Below, in pieces: positions 8,528-20,449 of a stretch of 64,000 nt of DNA (the stretch's first letter is position 1; the number at the start of each line of letters is the position of its first letter). The position numbers and the translations under genes are program-made. The DNA comes from Rhizoclosmatium globosum (Eukaryota > Chytridiomycota > Chytridiomycetes > Chytridiales > Chytriomycetaceae). The notes under the pieces were generated by a model. The model was not told the origin of the DNA, did no database searches, and saw only the letters and a list, made by a program, of their open reading frames with translations. Where the stretch lies: NCBI GenBank assembly GCA_002104985.1, contig MCGO01000074.1:124001-188000 (forward strand), read 5' to 3'.

Positions 8528-11500
8528 ATGTCAGACGCGCAACAACCAAGCGGCACAGGGAACGGCAGTGGAAGCCTCGGAGGCGCGCCCCTTGTAGCGT
8601 GAGTACTTGTGATTCCGAGGTAGTTTGTGTGGTTCGACTGAGACTGACTGCGACTGCGAAGGCCTGTGCTCGTTCCATCGCCGTCGCTGCCGCCAACAAC
8701 AGCACCGGCCACTGCGCTTCAGCCACCGCCGACCGACGCGCCACTGCCGCCCCGGGTCTCAGCCACCAAGGCCACCAGGGCCACCTCGCCTCTGCCCCGA
8801 ACCACCAACCACTCAACCAACAGCAACACAGCAACAACAACAAAACCATCCTCAAAATCAACCAAGTCAAGTTCGCGTTGCTCCGCTCTCCCTCAACTTC
8901 CCGTTCCGCCTGGAATGGCCCAACCAATGCCCTACAAACTACCCACCTTTCAAACTCTTCAGTTTCATCAGCAGTGTCCACTCCGCCTCCTGTCCCCGCT
9001 CCAATCCAACAGCAAACACAAGCTGTCAAACCACCTCCTTCTCAGCAACAACAGCAGCAACAGGAAGGAGCTCGCTCTCTCAACGTGAAAGATGCTCTTT
9101 CTTACTTGGATCAAGTGAAGGCCCAGTTTCAGAACCAGCCAGACGTTTATAACCGCTTTTTGGATATCATGAAGGACTTTAAGTCACAGAGGTTAGTGAG
9201 ACGAGACTCAGAATGAGAAACATCAACTTTGAAGAAGGTGGGCTGGAGCGCAACAAAGATTGGAACTCAGGAAGCGTGAATATGAGTCGTATGGAGCTGT
9301 TCAGTGTTGTGTTTTGTCGAGCTCATAGGATAATGTTTCTGAAACGTTGGATCTGACTTTTCATCCCCCAGCATCGACACTCCTGGCGTTATTGACCGCG
9401 TATCAACTCTTTTTCGTGGACATCCGAGCCTTGTGACGGGTTTCAACACATTCTTGCCTCCTGGATATCGTATTGAAGCAACAATGAACCCTTTGGATCC
9501 CATCAGAGTTTTCACCCCGACTGGACTTCAGCAAACATCTTATTCGTCCGGTCCAGGACCCACTCCCGGTTCTTTGGCTCCTCCACCAGGTGGTCCAGGT
9601 TCGAGGCAAACATCAGTACCACCACCTCTTCCTCCTCCTGTCCAACACCCTTCTCCAAATGTTCCACACCACAGGTAGAGCCAAATTTGCTATTATGCAA
9701 TCAAAATATCTAAAACTTGATTTTCAGTGTCCCACCTCCTCAAATTTCGCAACAGCCACCTCCACAGGCTTACTTCCCTCCGCCACAACAACACCAACCA
9801 GCACTGTTTACCCCCCACCGCCACAGCGAGAACATGTGCTACCTCCACCCCAACCAGCATATGCTCCTCCACCTGTTCACCAGCAAGCGCTTCCACCTCC
9901 GCAGCCTCATGTTGAGCCTCCTCAGCCCGTCGCAGCAGCAGTGCCTAAAAAGGCTCCTGTTGAGTTTGGACATGCCATTAGCTATGTAAACAAGATCAAA
10001 GTTGGTGCTTTCATCAAGGTTGTCCTTTTCAACTAACATAACGAACAACCATAGAATCGATTCTCCAATGACCCCGACACGTACAAACAGTTTTTAGAGA
10101 TACTTCAAACTTACCAAAAAGAGAGTAAGCCAATCCAGGAAGTATATGCTCAAGTCCAGATCTTGTTCAAAGGGGCTCCAGACTTGTTGGATGAGTTCAA
10201 GCACTTCTTACCTGAGGTTAACTCGGTCGTAAACAAGAGTACGTCTCATACCTGATGTATTGACGTCAGCTAATATTCGACATAGATCAACCTCCACCAC
10301 AGCGAACAGGAATGCCACCGATGGCAAATTGGCCTGCCAATGATGCTCGGCGTGGTGCTGGCCCAAGCGTTCCACCTGTAGCGCCTCCTGCAAAAAAAGC
10401 GACCGCTGCCAAGCGACAAGGAGTGTTCAGCGGTCCTCAACCGGGATATTCTCAACCACCACCAATTCAACAACAGCAATCGGGTCCTCCTCAAATGAGT
10501 GGAATGGGTCAACCACCGTCTGGACAACCACCGAAAAAGCGCAAGTATGAAACTACTCGCGGTCAAGCGGCAGGTGTTAGTGGTGGATATGTTCCTGGTG
10601 GTCCAGTGGCTCCAGGAATCGGTTCAGCTGCCACCCAATATCCTGGCGACGCCGGTACTCCAACCAATGCGTATGCGGGACCACCTCAACTCCCTCCTCC
10701 TGGACCTAACGGAAACGTTGAAGAACTGGAATGGATTGATCGTTGCAAACGCTCCATTGGAAACAAAGCCACATACAATGAGTTTTTGAAAGTCTTGAAC
10801 CTCTTCAGCAACGAAATCATTGATGCTAAGACACTTGTGGAACGAGTGGAGCCGTTTTTGGCCAAGAGCCCTGATTTGTTCTTGTGGTTCAAGAAGTTTG
10901 TAAAGTATGAGGAAGAACAGATTGTTTGTGAGTGTTTTATATCAGGACTTGATGTGGTACTGATATCCTTTCCTCAGACAATTTCCCCGCACCAAGACCT
11001 GAATTTGATCCTCGTACTTGTCGCAAAAGTGGAAGCAGTTATCGTCTTCTTCCAGAGAGCGTAAGCAATCACCAACTTCTGTAATGTGACTGAAATGTGC
11101 AAACACCAGTATCCACGCACACCATGCTCTGGTCGCGATGATCTTTGTCGTGAAGTGCTCAACGATGACTGGATCTCACAACCCGAATACATTTCCGAAA
11201 CTGGTTTCGTTGCTCACAAAAAGACAATTTTGAGGAAGCTCTTCACAAATGCGAGGAAGAGCGGTATGAGTTCGACATGAATATCGAGGCCAATTTGCAT
11301 ACCATTGCGCTTCTTGAACCCATTTATCGTCGCATTCAGGCGATGAGTCAAGAGGAACGGTCTAAATTCCGATTGCCTGTTGGACTTGGTGGAATGAGCA
11401 AGACGATCTATCAACGCGTTATCAAGAAAGTGTATGATGTTGATAAGGGGCTGGAAGTCATTGAAGCGTTGCATAATAACCCTAGTGTTGCGGTTCCTGT

Positions 11501-13557
11501 TGTCCTTAAGCGTTTGAAGCAGAAAGATGAAGAGTGGAAGCGATGTCAGGTATGTTGCAGTCTGAGTTATTCAAGTATCTTAACTGATTTCGATTTTCTG
11601 AAAAGCGTGATTGGAACAAAGTCTGGCGTGAAGTTGACCTCAAAAACTACCACAAAGCTCTTGATCATCAAGGAATCAACTTCAAAGCAACTGACAGAAA
11701 GCAACTTACAATCAAATCTCTCACCACCGAAATCGAGACGTTGTATAAAGAGCAGCGTGACCGAAAACGGAACCATCAAGTATCAACACACTATGGTTTC
11801 GTCAGCTCCAACACTGCGCATAGTCTCATGAGTACTGCATACACAAGACATCAAATGGACTTTGGGTTCCCAGACCCAGCCGTCTTCAGTGACGCCCGAA
11901 AGCTCGTTTTGATGCAAGTTGGAGTCACCGGAACGATTGGACAGGCAGACGAGGAACGCATTGGAGAGTTTTTGACCAACTTTTTGAAGCGATTCTTCCA
12001 CCTTGATGGCGCTGCTGCTATTGAAGGTGCCGGTCTTGTTCCTGATGAGGAAGAAGGTGGTGAAGAGGACACTGGTGTGAAGGACGAAGGTGATGACGTC
12101 AGTGGTTCAAGTTCTACAAATGGTGGCGGGGCGAGCAAGTCAGCGCAGACTTTGAGGAAAGAAGTTTTGTTGAAGCAAGCTACTGCTGCTGCGGCGGCTG
12201 CCAGTGGAGCTACTTTGGCGCCTGGTGGTTTCAGTGGCGATGATGCAATGAGTGAAAGTGGGGAAAGCATAAGTGCCAAGGTCACTACGTCACATGTGAG
12301 ACCGGTTCAAAAGAGGGAATATTATCCCTTCTTTGCGAACACGACGTTCTATGTGTTTTTCCGGTTGTATGAGGTTCGTGTCGATTATCTCGTTTTGTTG
12401 TTACTGAATGATGATCCATTCACAGATTCTCTGCTCTCGATTGCGCAAGATGAAGGAGCTCTCTGATGAGTTCCAGAAAAATCCTCCTCATCATAGCAGT
12501 AAACTGAACACTGTTGCTGTTAGCCTGGGACTTCAGGCTCCTGATTCACTTGATACAGTCCAACCAAAAGGCAAAGACCGCTACACTGATTTTATTCGTG
12601 CTGTGCATGAACTCTTTGATTCGAAAATTGAAGCAACTGACTTTGAAGACCGACTTCGGGGATTGTTTGGAACTTCAGCATACTTGTCATACACGATTGA
12701 TAAGCTCGTTCAACAGATTGTGAAGCAAATTCAAAGTGTTTTGAGTGACCCTGTGTGTTTGGATTTGGTTGATTTGTACTTCCGTGACCGGGACAAGCCT
12801 TTGAGCAGCTCTCGACAGGAGAGTGTGTACAGGATGAATGCTGAACGTGTTGTTGAAGATGATGCATTGTATCGATTGGATTACGTGAGTAACTGCTTTG
12901 GTATCGTGGGTTTGTTAGCTAAATATCGTGTTTCAGCATGTTACTCCAAAGATTCTCACGTTCCAACTCATCAACAAAGACGAACCTGTCATTCATGAGG
13001 GGTCATCAGTTGAGGAAAAGTGGTCTGTGTATGTTGACCAGTTTATTCAACTCTCGTCGACTTCGAGTACAACCACAGCACACGGCCATATCGGAACTGG
13101 TGGTGTGCACTTATACCGTCGAGCCAAACTCTTTTCTCAACCGCTTGATGTCGACGCTGTGGTGGGAAGTGAACCATTCCTCAGACGAAACCTTCCTTCA
13201 CAAGTTCCTTACGGCCCTCTTACTGGTGACCTTGTCGAAATGCGGTCAGGGCTTGAACTCAAAATCTGTCTCAACACGTATAAAATGTTTTTCGTGGAAG
13301 ACACGGAAGACTACTTTGCGAGACGGAAGGTGTTGAACGCTGTTCCTGCTTCTGATGTCATTGGACGGAAACGAAGGGTTGGGTGGAATCCCATCACTAG
13401 ACGGCTGGGGAGTCAGGCGCGGACCAAAAAGTTTGAAGGATGGTTGGAGACAAGGATGAAGGGGATTGAGAAGGATGAACAGGAATGGGTTTTGGTGGAT
13501 CGAGCCGTTTCTGTTGGACCCAAAGTAGATGCGGACGGGGATGTGGAAATGAAGTAA
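8528..13557 (+). CDS. SIN3: SIN3 transcriptional corepressor
   Basis: Scaffold of the nuclear histone-deacetylase complex. Exon 1 (8528-8598, [11 protein letters not shown]...) is followed by a Pro/Gln-rich region and three paired amphipathic helix domains: PAH1 ([13 protein letters not shown]... with FLPPGYRI, 9085-9480), PAH2 ([21 protein letters not shown]..., 9965-10220) and PAH3 ([15 protein letters not shown]..., 10720-10910). The HDAC-interaction domain follows ([25 protein letters not shown], about 11000-11520). The Sin3 C-terminal region then includes [15 protein letters not shown] across an intron near 12370-12425. The tail is [13 protein letters not shown]. Introns are about 50-70 bp. 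One-base deletions are evident in C and A runs near 9810 and 11220, and twice in the N-terminal Q/P region. Confidence 0.93.
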
Positions 13558-13890
13558 GCATTTGGAAATTTGTTTTCGTTTTTCGTATTCCTCTCTTTGG
13601 TTTTTTGTAATGAAGTTGTTGGAATGGTTCTTGGGAATGCGAGTAATAAAGAAGCATTTCCTCTGCATCTTTTGTCAAGTTGGGTATTCGGTCCGGACTC
13701 TTTCATCACGTGAAGAAATGTCACATTCAACTTCCGAAAGGATAATCCTATGATTGTCTTCAATAAAACTTAACTGCCCAAGTCGCAATCCTGGTGTTCT
13801 GCTCTTGGAAGCACGTACGTAACTAGTTTCATCATAACTTTTTCATTTCACCGAAGTTAATATTTCAGAAAACCTTAAGATCGACCCGAA
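13558..13890. other. Intergenic region downstream of SIN3
   Basis: AT-rich, with possible polyadenylation signals (AATAAA-like near 13645 and 13760). No supported gene on either strand. Confidence 0.5.
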
Positions 13891-14670
13891 ATGTCCGCGA
13901 TCTTGATTATCACGTCTCTATTGTTTTTAGCTGAAGCTGCAACGAATTGAATTGCTATTCAAGGACTCGATTCTGGAGGATATGATATTGGGTGTTATGA
14001 TGTAGGAACAACAATCGCAGGAATCTTTTTACAAACCGCCACAGACTGTTATAACGCCTGTGATGCATATGTCGGATCTAAAACCTGTGTGGCGGCCATA
14101 TGGGTGAATAATGTAGCCCCTCTGACCAAGGCTTGTTGTTTAAAACAGGCCATGAATATTGGAAGTCTGGATAGTCGCTGTACTTTGTATCTTCCAGGTG
14201 GCAGTGGTTGGGAGAAAGGAGTTTGGCTTCAAGGAACTCCCATGAGATCAATTGCTGACTCTGATACTACTGGAACAACTTGCCGAAATTCATGTGCAAA
14301 TGACGATCAGTGCATTGCTGGAGTCTTGAAATAAGGAATATGTTACTTGCAAAATTCTATTGGCGCTCCACTGGCGGATCCTGACTCAATGGTCGTTGTT
14401 CCCCAACCACTTGGAAAGAGAACCACTTCGACTTCAACTACAACAACCTCTTTAACGACGACTACTGGAACGACTTCGACATCAAGTTCAACAACCACTT
14501 CTAGTGCCAGCACCACCACAACTACCACAATCACAAAATCTCTAGCCGCAGCACCCAAAAACGTATCAATCTCTAATAAATCCAACAAGAAGAGCTGCGC
14601 AAAACTCACGTTGTTGTTTGTGGTTGTATTCTTGTTTTTTAGTCAGGAACTACAAATAAATGTACACTGA
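13891..14670 (+). pseudogene. Secreted PAN/Apple-like, Ser/Thr-rich cell-surface protein with two in-frame stops
   Basis: A single frame of 260 codons starts with a signal peptide (MSAILIITSLLFLAEA), continues as a cysteine-rich domain resembling a PAN/Apple fold (CYDVG..., DCYNACD, C-x-x-A, CCLKQ, CRNSC, QCIAGV, GICYL), then a Thr/Ser-rich stalk. It ends in a hydrophobic tail (LTLLFVVVFLFF) suited to a GPI or membrane anchor. The frame is interrupted by TGA at 13948-13950, right after the signal peptide, and TAA at 14332-14334, between the last cysteines. No intron can remove either. Because the frame is otherwise unbroken, two nonsense substitutions, rather than indels, best explain it. Readthrough or recoding cannot be excluded. 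Confidence 0.7.
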
Positions 14671-14979
14671 AAGTTCTGTTTTTCTTAAGAACTTCGGCAT
14701 CACTTCCTTCTTCCGTGATGTCCAATGAATGATATCACTTACCTTGCTGCAATTTAGAGTGCTAAAACACCTTGTTCACTCACACTTCTAATTTATTCAG
14801 CAGGATGACCCTAAAATATTGCGAAGGTTGACGGTTTCGGCACTTTATAACTTAAATAATAACTTAATTCAAGATCAGGAGAGGTGTTTATTTAATGATT
14901 CAAAAACTCAAACAAATATTTTGAGTGCAAACGTGCCATAGCGCATTCGTTGTGATATTGTATATCGCTCCACTTTGAT
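14671..14979. other. Intergenic region, no gene seen
   Basis: AT-rich spacer between the PAN-like pseudogene and the PAH-domain gene. It presumably contains the promoter of the latter. Nothing else is recognisable. Confidence 0.5.
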
Positions 14980-15504
14980 ATGACCTCACCTCAGTCTCAT
15001 GACATGATGACAAGCGCTATCGACTTCATGTCGAAAGTCCGTCAACTCCTCCACAACGACCCGGATTCATACAACACATTCCTGGACACGATCAGGATGA
15101 TGCGTTCGAAAGAGTGAGTAGTCTAACGCCTGTATACAGTAACTCTTGATGACATCCGTTTTGCCAGAGGAGCAGAGTTGGATGTGAACTCCCTCAACGA
15201 CATCATCACTATACTCCAAGCCAGTCCTGATCTCATACTGAAATTTAATATGTTCTTGCCAGCCGGCTATCGTATCGATCCGCCTCATGAAGCTGGAGGG
15301 CGATACGTCATCATCACCCCAAGAAGTATCACAAAGAACTTCGAGAATACAGCGATCGAAATGAGTCCGTTTACTGAAATTGTGATTAACTGGTGCCTTT
15401 CTTTATTTGCGGAGGCGTTCTTTCTGTGTACACTTGTACTTGGCTTCTGTCTTGTTTCTCCACTTGGATGTTATGGTTTTCTGAAATCGACACTGTTTCA
15501 GTGA
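14980..15504 (+). CDS. Stand-alone PAH-domain (SIN3-like) small protein
   Basis: Exon 1 is 14980-15113 (MTSPQSHDMMTSAIDFM...), the intron is 15114-15167 (GTGAGT...CCAG) and exon 2 is 15168-15504. The spliced product has one paired amphipathic helix domain: SAIDFMSKVRQLLHNDPDSY, FLDTIRMM, then LDVNSLNDIITILQ and ILKFNMFLPAGYRI. This matches PAH1 of the neighbouring SIN3 in the spacing of the helices and the FLP-x-GYRI end. No HDAC-interaction domain follows. The tail is strongly hydrophobic (about 45 residues), which is odd for a corepressor part; a missed intron or indel near 15390 could replace it with the other open frame to 15653. It may compete for SIN3 ligands (inference). Confidence 0.7.
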
Positions 15505-15696
15505 TGATTTTTGTGGGATTGGGAATGGCGTTGTTAGAAAGTGTGAAGCTTTTGCCGAAATTTGGTTTCAATAATCTAGTTTTTGAGGTTCCTTTCCGTT
15601 TAGGTTGGTTTCGTGGAAGTGGAGAGGGTTCTGGGAGAGAGGCTAAGGTTTAAAGGAGGAATAACCAGTCTGTTGTTCTCGAAATAACCAACATAA

Positions 15697-17534
15697 ATGA
15701 ATGAGTCGATTCCTTATACTGATATCGCTGTCGCCCCGAAGTCTGTTTCAAGTTGTGGCTTCCTCCCCTTCATCAGACAAAAAAAGTGCACCATGTTCCC
15801 CAATTCTGACACATCAGATATCGAAATGGAGGCCGCTGCCGCCATTCTCCAGATCGGAAACATTCCGCGGAGTAGCCCAGACTTACCTCCTCTCACGAGA
15901 CCCTCGGATTCCAACGCTGTCTCGCCAACAGAAACACAGTGGGTGGCACTGCCGCAGCAGCCGACACCAACACCACTGCCACAAACCTTGAATAACCATC
16001 TTGGATCGTCGTCTCAGATTCCAATGCCTCGGCCGGTATCTTGCACAACTTGCCGGCACTATCGCAAAAAGTGCGATTCCCTGACACCATCTTGTAGCAG
16101 ATGTATTCAGCGGGGCGTAGCTTGTGATTATGGAGCTTCTTCGTTCTTTGTTGCTGGATCGACAATGGACAGTGAACACTTATCGACTGGTTGGTGTCTT
16201 GTATTCTGATATGACGTATTCTTCATTTATCAGTAAACTGACCTTTACTACCATTTAGCTGTTCCTAATTCGCGTACACCTGTCAAGGCGATTTCCTGTA
16301 AAGTCTGTTATACCAAGAAGCTCAAGTGCGATAAGGTCAAACCGGCCTGCAGCGGCTGTATCAAGAAAGGCACTGATTGTGAATATGTAGTGACAGCACA
16401 GAATGATGCCCTCATGGCAGTTGGTGTTGATCATAAGCGTCTTAGGGTTGAAGTAGAAAGTTCAAGTACTGTGCCACCAAAACAGTCATACCACGCATCT
16501 CTGCTTCTTGACGAGACGGATTTGATGAACGAGCAAGAAACTTCAACAGATATTCAACAGACTCTCAAGAGGAAACGATCGTTAGACTCTGACACACTTG
16601 TGAATGCCGATTCCTGTCTCGCCGATATCGTAATATCTCGCTTGCCTCAACTTCCAGACGGAACCTCCCAGCTCCTTACTGCCGCGAAGCTCTGGATCAA
16701 AGACCCGATAACTTCTGAGAAAGTTTACTGCTGCCCAGCTTCAAACTGTAAAAAGGAGTACAAGACTTCGAACGGACTCAGATACCACCTCGCACAGCAT
16801 ACTGACTCCAAGAATGAGTTTCCGACGGGCTACTATTTTGACAGAGATGCTCCCGACGCCGAAAAAGAACAGCACAACTACGTTTGTCCGATTCAAGGGT
16901 GTTCGAATGATTACACTTCTGCAGGTGGACTGAAGTATCATCTTTTGCATGGACATGCTTTGGATGAGGATGAACTTGAGCAAGATGAGTCAAGTGAAAC
17001 GGATGAGGAGCAAGTTGTCACATCGGATAGCGATGGGACTGGACTCGATCAGCTGTTCAAATTGCAAAGTTTAAGTCACTCAAGAAAGCACGTATGGCGT
17101 CGAAAGTAGCAGCTGCGATGGCGAATGGGAAATCACTGGCTGACATTGTATTTGACCGGCTTCCGAAACTCAAGCCGGGCGTTCAAAGGAAACTGAGTTG
17201 TGCAAAGCTTTGGGTGCTTGATCCTGAATCTGGGAAGCAGCTCTTCTTTTGTCCCATCAGTACTTGTCAACGAATGTACCCGACTGGGAATGGTATGAGG
17301 TATCATCTTTCGAATGGGCACAAAGATCCGACTGAGTTTCCTGTGGGATGGTATTGGGGCAAAAAAGGGCGAAGTGAAGTTGCGGAAGAGAAGAATATCG
17401 AGTTGCCATTCCACTGTAACGTTGGAAAATGCAAGGCACGTTTCTCGAAAAGTGCTGGACTCAATTGTCACATCACAAGAATGCATGGAAGGGATACTTC
17501 TGAGGAACACGAGGAAGATCTTGAATCTAATTAA
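15697..17534 (+). CDS. Transcription factor with two Zn2Cys6 clusters and a duplicated C2H2 module
   Basis: Nuclear zinc protein starting at 15697 or, less likely, 15793. Exon 1 carries Zn2Cys6 cluster 1 (CTTCRHYRKKCDSLTPSC...). A 69-bp intron (16190-16258) separates it from cluster 2 (CKVCYTKKLKCDKVKPAC...). Two copies of a roughly 140-residue module follow. Each begins SLADIV.xRLPxL, then AKLWxxDP, then a C2H2 finger (CPxxxC...NGxRYHL), EFPxGxY and a second finger. The first copy spans about 16610-16960 and the second about 17130-17490. A one-base deletion near 17063 must be assumed, because the frame before it ends in VWRRK-stop while the next frame continues through FKSLKKARMASK into copy 2. 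No fungal-TF middle homology region is seen. Confidence 0.8.
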
Positions 17535-17638
17535 ATTTTAAGTGTATTAAAGATCAAAGTAAACGGAACACCTGAAATTTTACACACTCCATTTTCTTAA
17601 TTTCTTTATATGGAACAAATTAGTGAATAAACAATGTA

Positions 17639-18744
17639 TTAAACTCTCTCATCGGCCTGAGCCCCCTTCTGTTTGAATCCAAAGAAGACCATAATCTCAG
17701 CCCAATACGATGTCAAAAAGAAAACAAATGAATTCCAAATCCCCATCATGGAAAAACTGAGTGTCATGTAAATACTCAACCATTGCGGAACTGTTATGTT
17801 GAAGAACTGCATCAAACGACCTGCTGTTGGAGGGGTCCAAATTACAATGAAACCGCCTGCAATTAAAACCGCGCGAAATACGATTGCTTTTACACGTGAG
17901 TTTGACATCGCTGATGGTTGTTGTTTAGACGACTTGACGATTGAACTTGAAACTCCTTTGTTACTGGGCACATTTAGAGCCCCTTTTGATGCACCAGTTG
18001 TGCTATCTATGTTCGTCGAAGGAGACTTGTATGAATCTTGTCCTTTTTTTGTTTCGTTTTTGAGTTATTGTTTGTTGAGTCTCCAGTTGAGCCCGAAACA
18101 TTTGAAACTTTGTTCATAATCTCAACTACACGTCGGAAGAGTAATGTGTATAAGACGAGGATTACAATTAGATGCAACCTGAGCTGACTATGAGTCAAAT
18201 TAACAATTAAGTAAGTGATTACCAGAGCTCAATGTAGAAGATGAAAACTCTCATGTTCTTATCTTGAACCCAGCAATAGTTCCTGCACTGCCGTAGATGG
18301 GAGTTTCGGTTGCTTTCTGTACAACTAAACCGATTGCAGTCAAAGAAGAGGACATCCCCATCCATACGCGTGATAATAAAGCCAATATGAATCAGCAATC
18401 ATGGCGCCTTTCATCACGGTAAAGTAACAGTGTACTGAGTCGTAAGGTAAGTGAGTGGCGGTATAATTTCAAATTGCACTCACCCGAAATCATACTGTCC
18501 AGCACACAGTTGCGTTCAAGAAAAATTCGTGCCAAATACCAATTGCCATACATGGCTGTGTCGGAAGCGACACCAATGGCCCAATCGATACCACAAATCA
18601 TTTCACTGATTGCTAGAAAGACTTGCATATAGAACAAACCTTTGTGGAATCGCTTTGTAAAGGCAACGCAGGCTATGACTGCTGTTGTCACTACAATCGT
18701 GATGGGGCCGACAATCGTCAAGGTGAGTGCTGTGGGGTTGACAT
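17639..18744 (-). CDS. 7TM receptor A, cAMP-receptor-like, frame disrupted
   Basis: Plasma-membrane receptor of the same family as the array at 29.7-34.9 kb. The start MSTPQ at 18744 aligns with the paralogues. Helices 1-3 (TIVVTTAVIACVAF; LFYMQVFLAISEMIC), helix 4 (YYHAYGWG), helices 5-6 (KAIVFRAVLIAGGFIVIW) and helix 7 (SFSMMGIWNSFVFFLTSYW) are all present. Both family introns are kept (after ISG and within the ELW codon). At least four single-base deletions shift the frame: after the start, in helix 4 (TTT), before the second intron, and in an A7 run in loop 3. Either the copy is decaying or the consensus sequence is wrong; neighbouring housekeeping genes show the same fault. Confidence 0.75.
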
Positions 18745-18995
18745 TGTTTCGAGACTGGAATAGTTGGGATTATGGGAGCTACTGATGCGTTTACAAGAGG
18801 TTCTCTAGGTATATTGTTCCAGATTTGCCTTTGTTTCAGTGGTCCGCATATGGCAAATAATCCAACTTATTCTCAGTATCGAATGATATTTCATCCCATC
18901 CATAATAACCACAACCACAAAAATAACAAAGAAAAAAGAGTCCAGACTCATAGTACACCAGAAGTCACCCATACTAAGCAGCACCCGTAGTAACA

Positions 18996-20261
18996 TCAAC
19001 TAATGATGACAAACAGCATGAAGAACACGACCAAAATACCAAACACTTGAATCATAAGCCACCGATTTCCTTGTAGCCTCTCCAAGAATTTAGCCAACTC
19101 ATTATGAGCACTGACAACATTCATTTCAGTATCCATCACATTCACATCAATCCGCTGCACCATTTCCCTCTGCTGTGACAAAATCTGTGTAAACTGTGAA
19201 TAAATTGCCCCAACTCAGCAATCGTTGATTCAATCGATTCAATGGCCTGACCACGAGACTCAATGTACTCCAGCGTTGCCGTGTTATTGGACTGCATGAG
19301 AAGCTGTTGTTGCGAGCCACCACCCATTCCGCCCATATCAATTACGGCTGAGTCGCTTGAACCTGCTGTGGATCTGTTTCGGAGGCCGTCTTCATCGTGT
19401 GGAGTTTGCGGTCGGGGTTGTAAAGTGGCGATGAGTAATTTGACGCGTTGGGTGTGAAGAGAGATGAGGAGTCACCTGAGAAGAGGGGGCTGGAGGTGGA
19501 TGGGGGGAGGCCGAACATTGGTTGTTGTGGTTGTGGGATGGAGAAGGGGGATTGCTGTGGAGTTGGTTGTTGTCCTTGGAGAGAGTATCCTGCTGCAGAT
19601 GATGTAGCTGAGGCTGTAGGAGGTGCGTGTATTGGTCTCTGCGGGACTTTTGGTCCTTCATGTTTTGTGTTCGAAGCTCCAGGATTGATTTGAACTCGGA
19701 GGAAGTGGATGCGAGCTTTGTTTGAAGTGAGGTTATGACATTTGTAGAGTGTTCTTGGATCTGCTTTGCGGCAGGTTGTGTGGTTGCTGAGAGCGTTGGT
19801 GTTGCTGCAGAAGGGCAATTTGACGGTTTATTTTAGTGATGTCTGCCTTGATTGCCAAAGTCAGGTCGTTTATTTCAGTTGGCCGGTCGTCAAAGAGCGT
19901 CTTCTTCTTTGCGAGTTGGGTCAGCGAGTGTAGTTTGGCTGTGGTGTGTTTGTGTGAGTGAGTGAGCGAGTTGAGTAAAATTAGAATGAGGCGTTTGAAG
20001 CGGGACAGGGCAGGAGACAGTGGCATAGAGCCGTGATCAGTCGCTAAAGAGAGGCAGTGGAGGGGAGGGAGAGGGAGAGGCTGGCGTACCCATCGTTGAG
20101 TTGATTTCGCGGGCAATCTGCGAGGCCGCCTTTGTGAACTCGGACTTGGCGTGTTGGCTGTGGCTGTGCTGTCCGAGCAATGCACTCGACGCTACGTTGT
20201 TTCTCTGCGACAGCGACTCGGCGCAGGCGTGGAACTCGGTCGTTCGGTCGCGGATCGTCAT
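18996..20261 (-). CDS. SED5: Syntaxin-5 / Sed5, ER-Golgi Qa-SNARE
   Basis: Tail-anchored Golgi SNARE that drives ER-to-Golgi and intra-Golgi fusion. It begins with the Sly1-binding N-peptide MTIRDRTTEF at 20261. Exon 1 ends at 20090, a roughly 150-bp intron follows, and exon 2 starts at 19938 with AKLHSLTQLAKKKTLFDDRP, the Sed5 linker signature. The Habc part includes INDLTLAIKADITKINRQI and SRRDQYT. The SNARE helix reads YIESRGQAIESIESTIAEL and then SQQREMVQRIDVNV, ending in the membrane anchor WLMIQVFGILVVFFMLFVIIS-stop. Four or more one-base frame changes (for example near 19203, 19395 and 19805) interrupt it; since this gene is essential in fungi they are probably sequence errors. Confidence 0.88.
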
Positions 20262-20449
20262 TTGGATGGCCTTTTTGGACGCTCTACTTCAACGTCACAC
20301 GTTCAACCATCAAATACAATGCAAACAGTTCGATTATAAACGATTTGAGGGCATGCCTCGTCCTCCCTACTCTTTATTTTAGAGAGACTTCCGATTCACT
20401 TCCTCCATAAACAACCCTTGTACGCAGATATGATACGAAAATGGTAAAT

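Noticed and set aside
8424..9029. Long minus-strand open frame (201 codons) over the SIN3 N-terminus
   Set aside because: It is the antisense of a Pro/Gln-rich coding stretch. Low-complexity sequence keeps several frames open and there is no domain or splice support.
13948..13950. Selenocysteine or reassigned TGA in the PAN-like gene
   Set aside because: No selenocysteine element is visible, other genes here end normally in TGA, and a second stop (TAA) in the same frame would remain unexplained.
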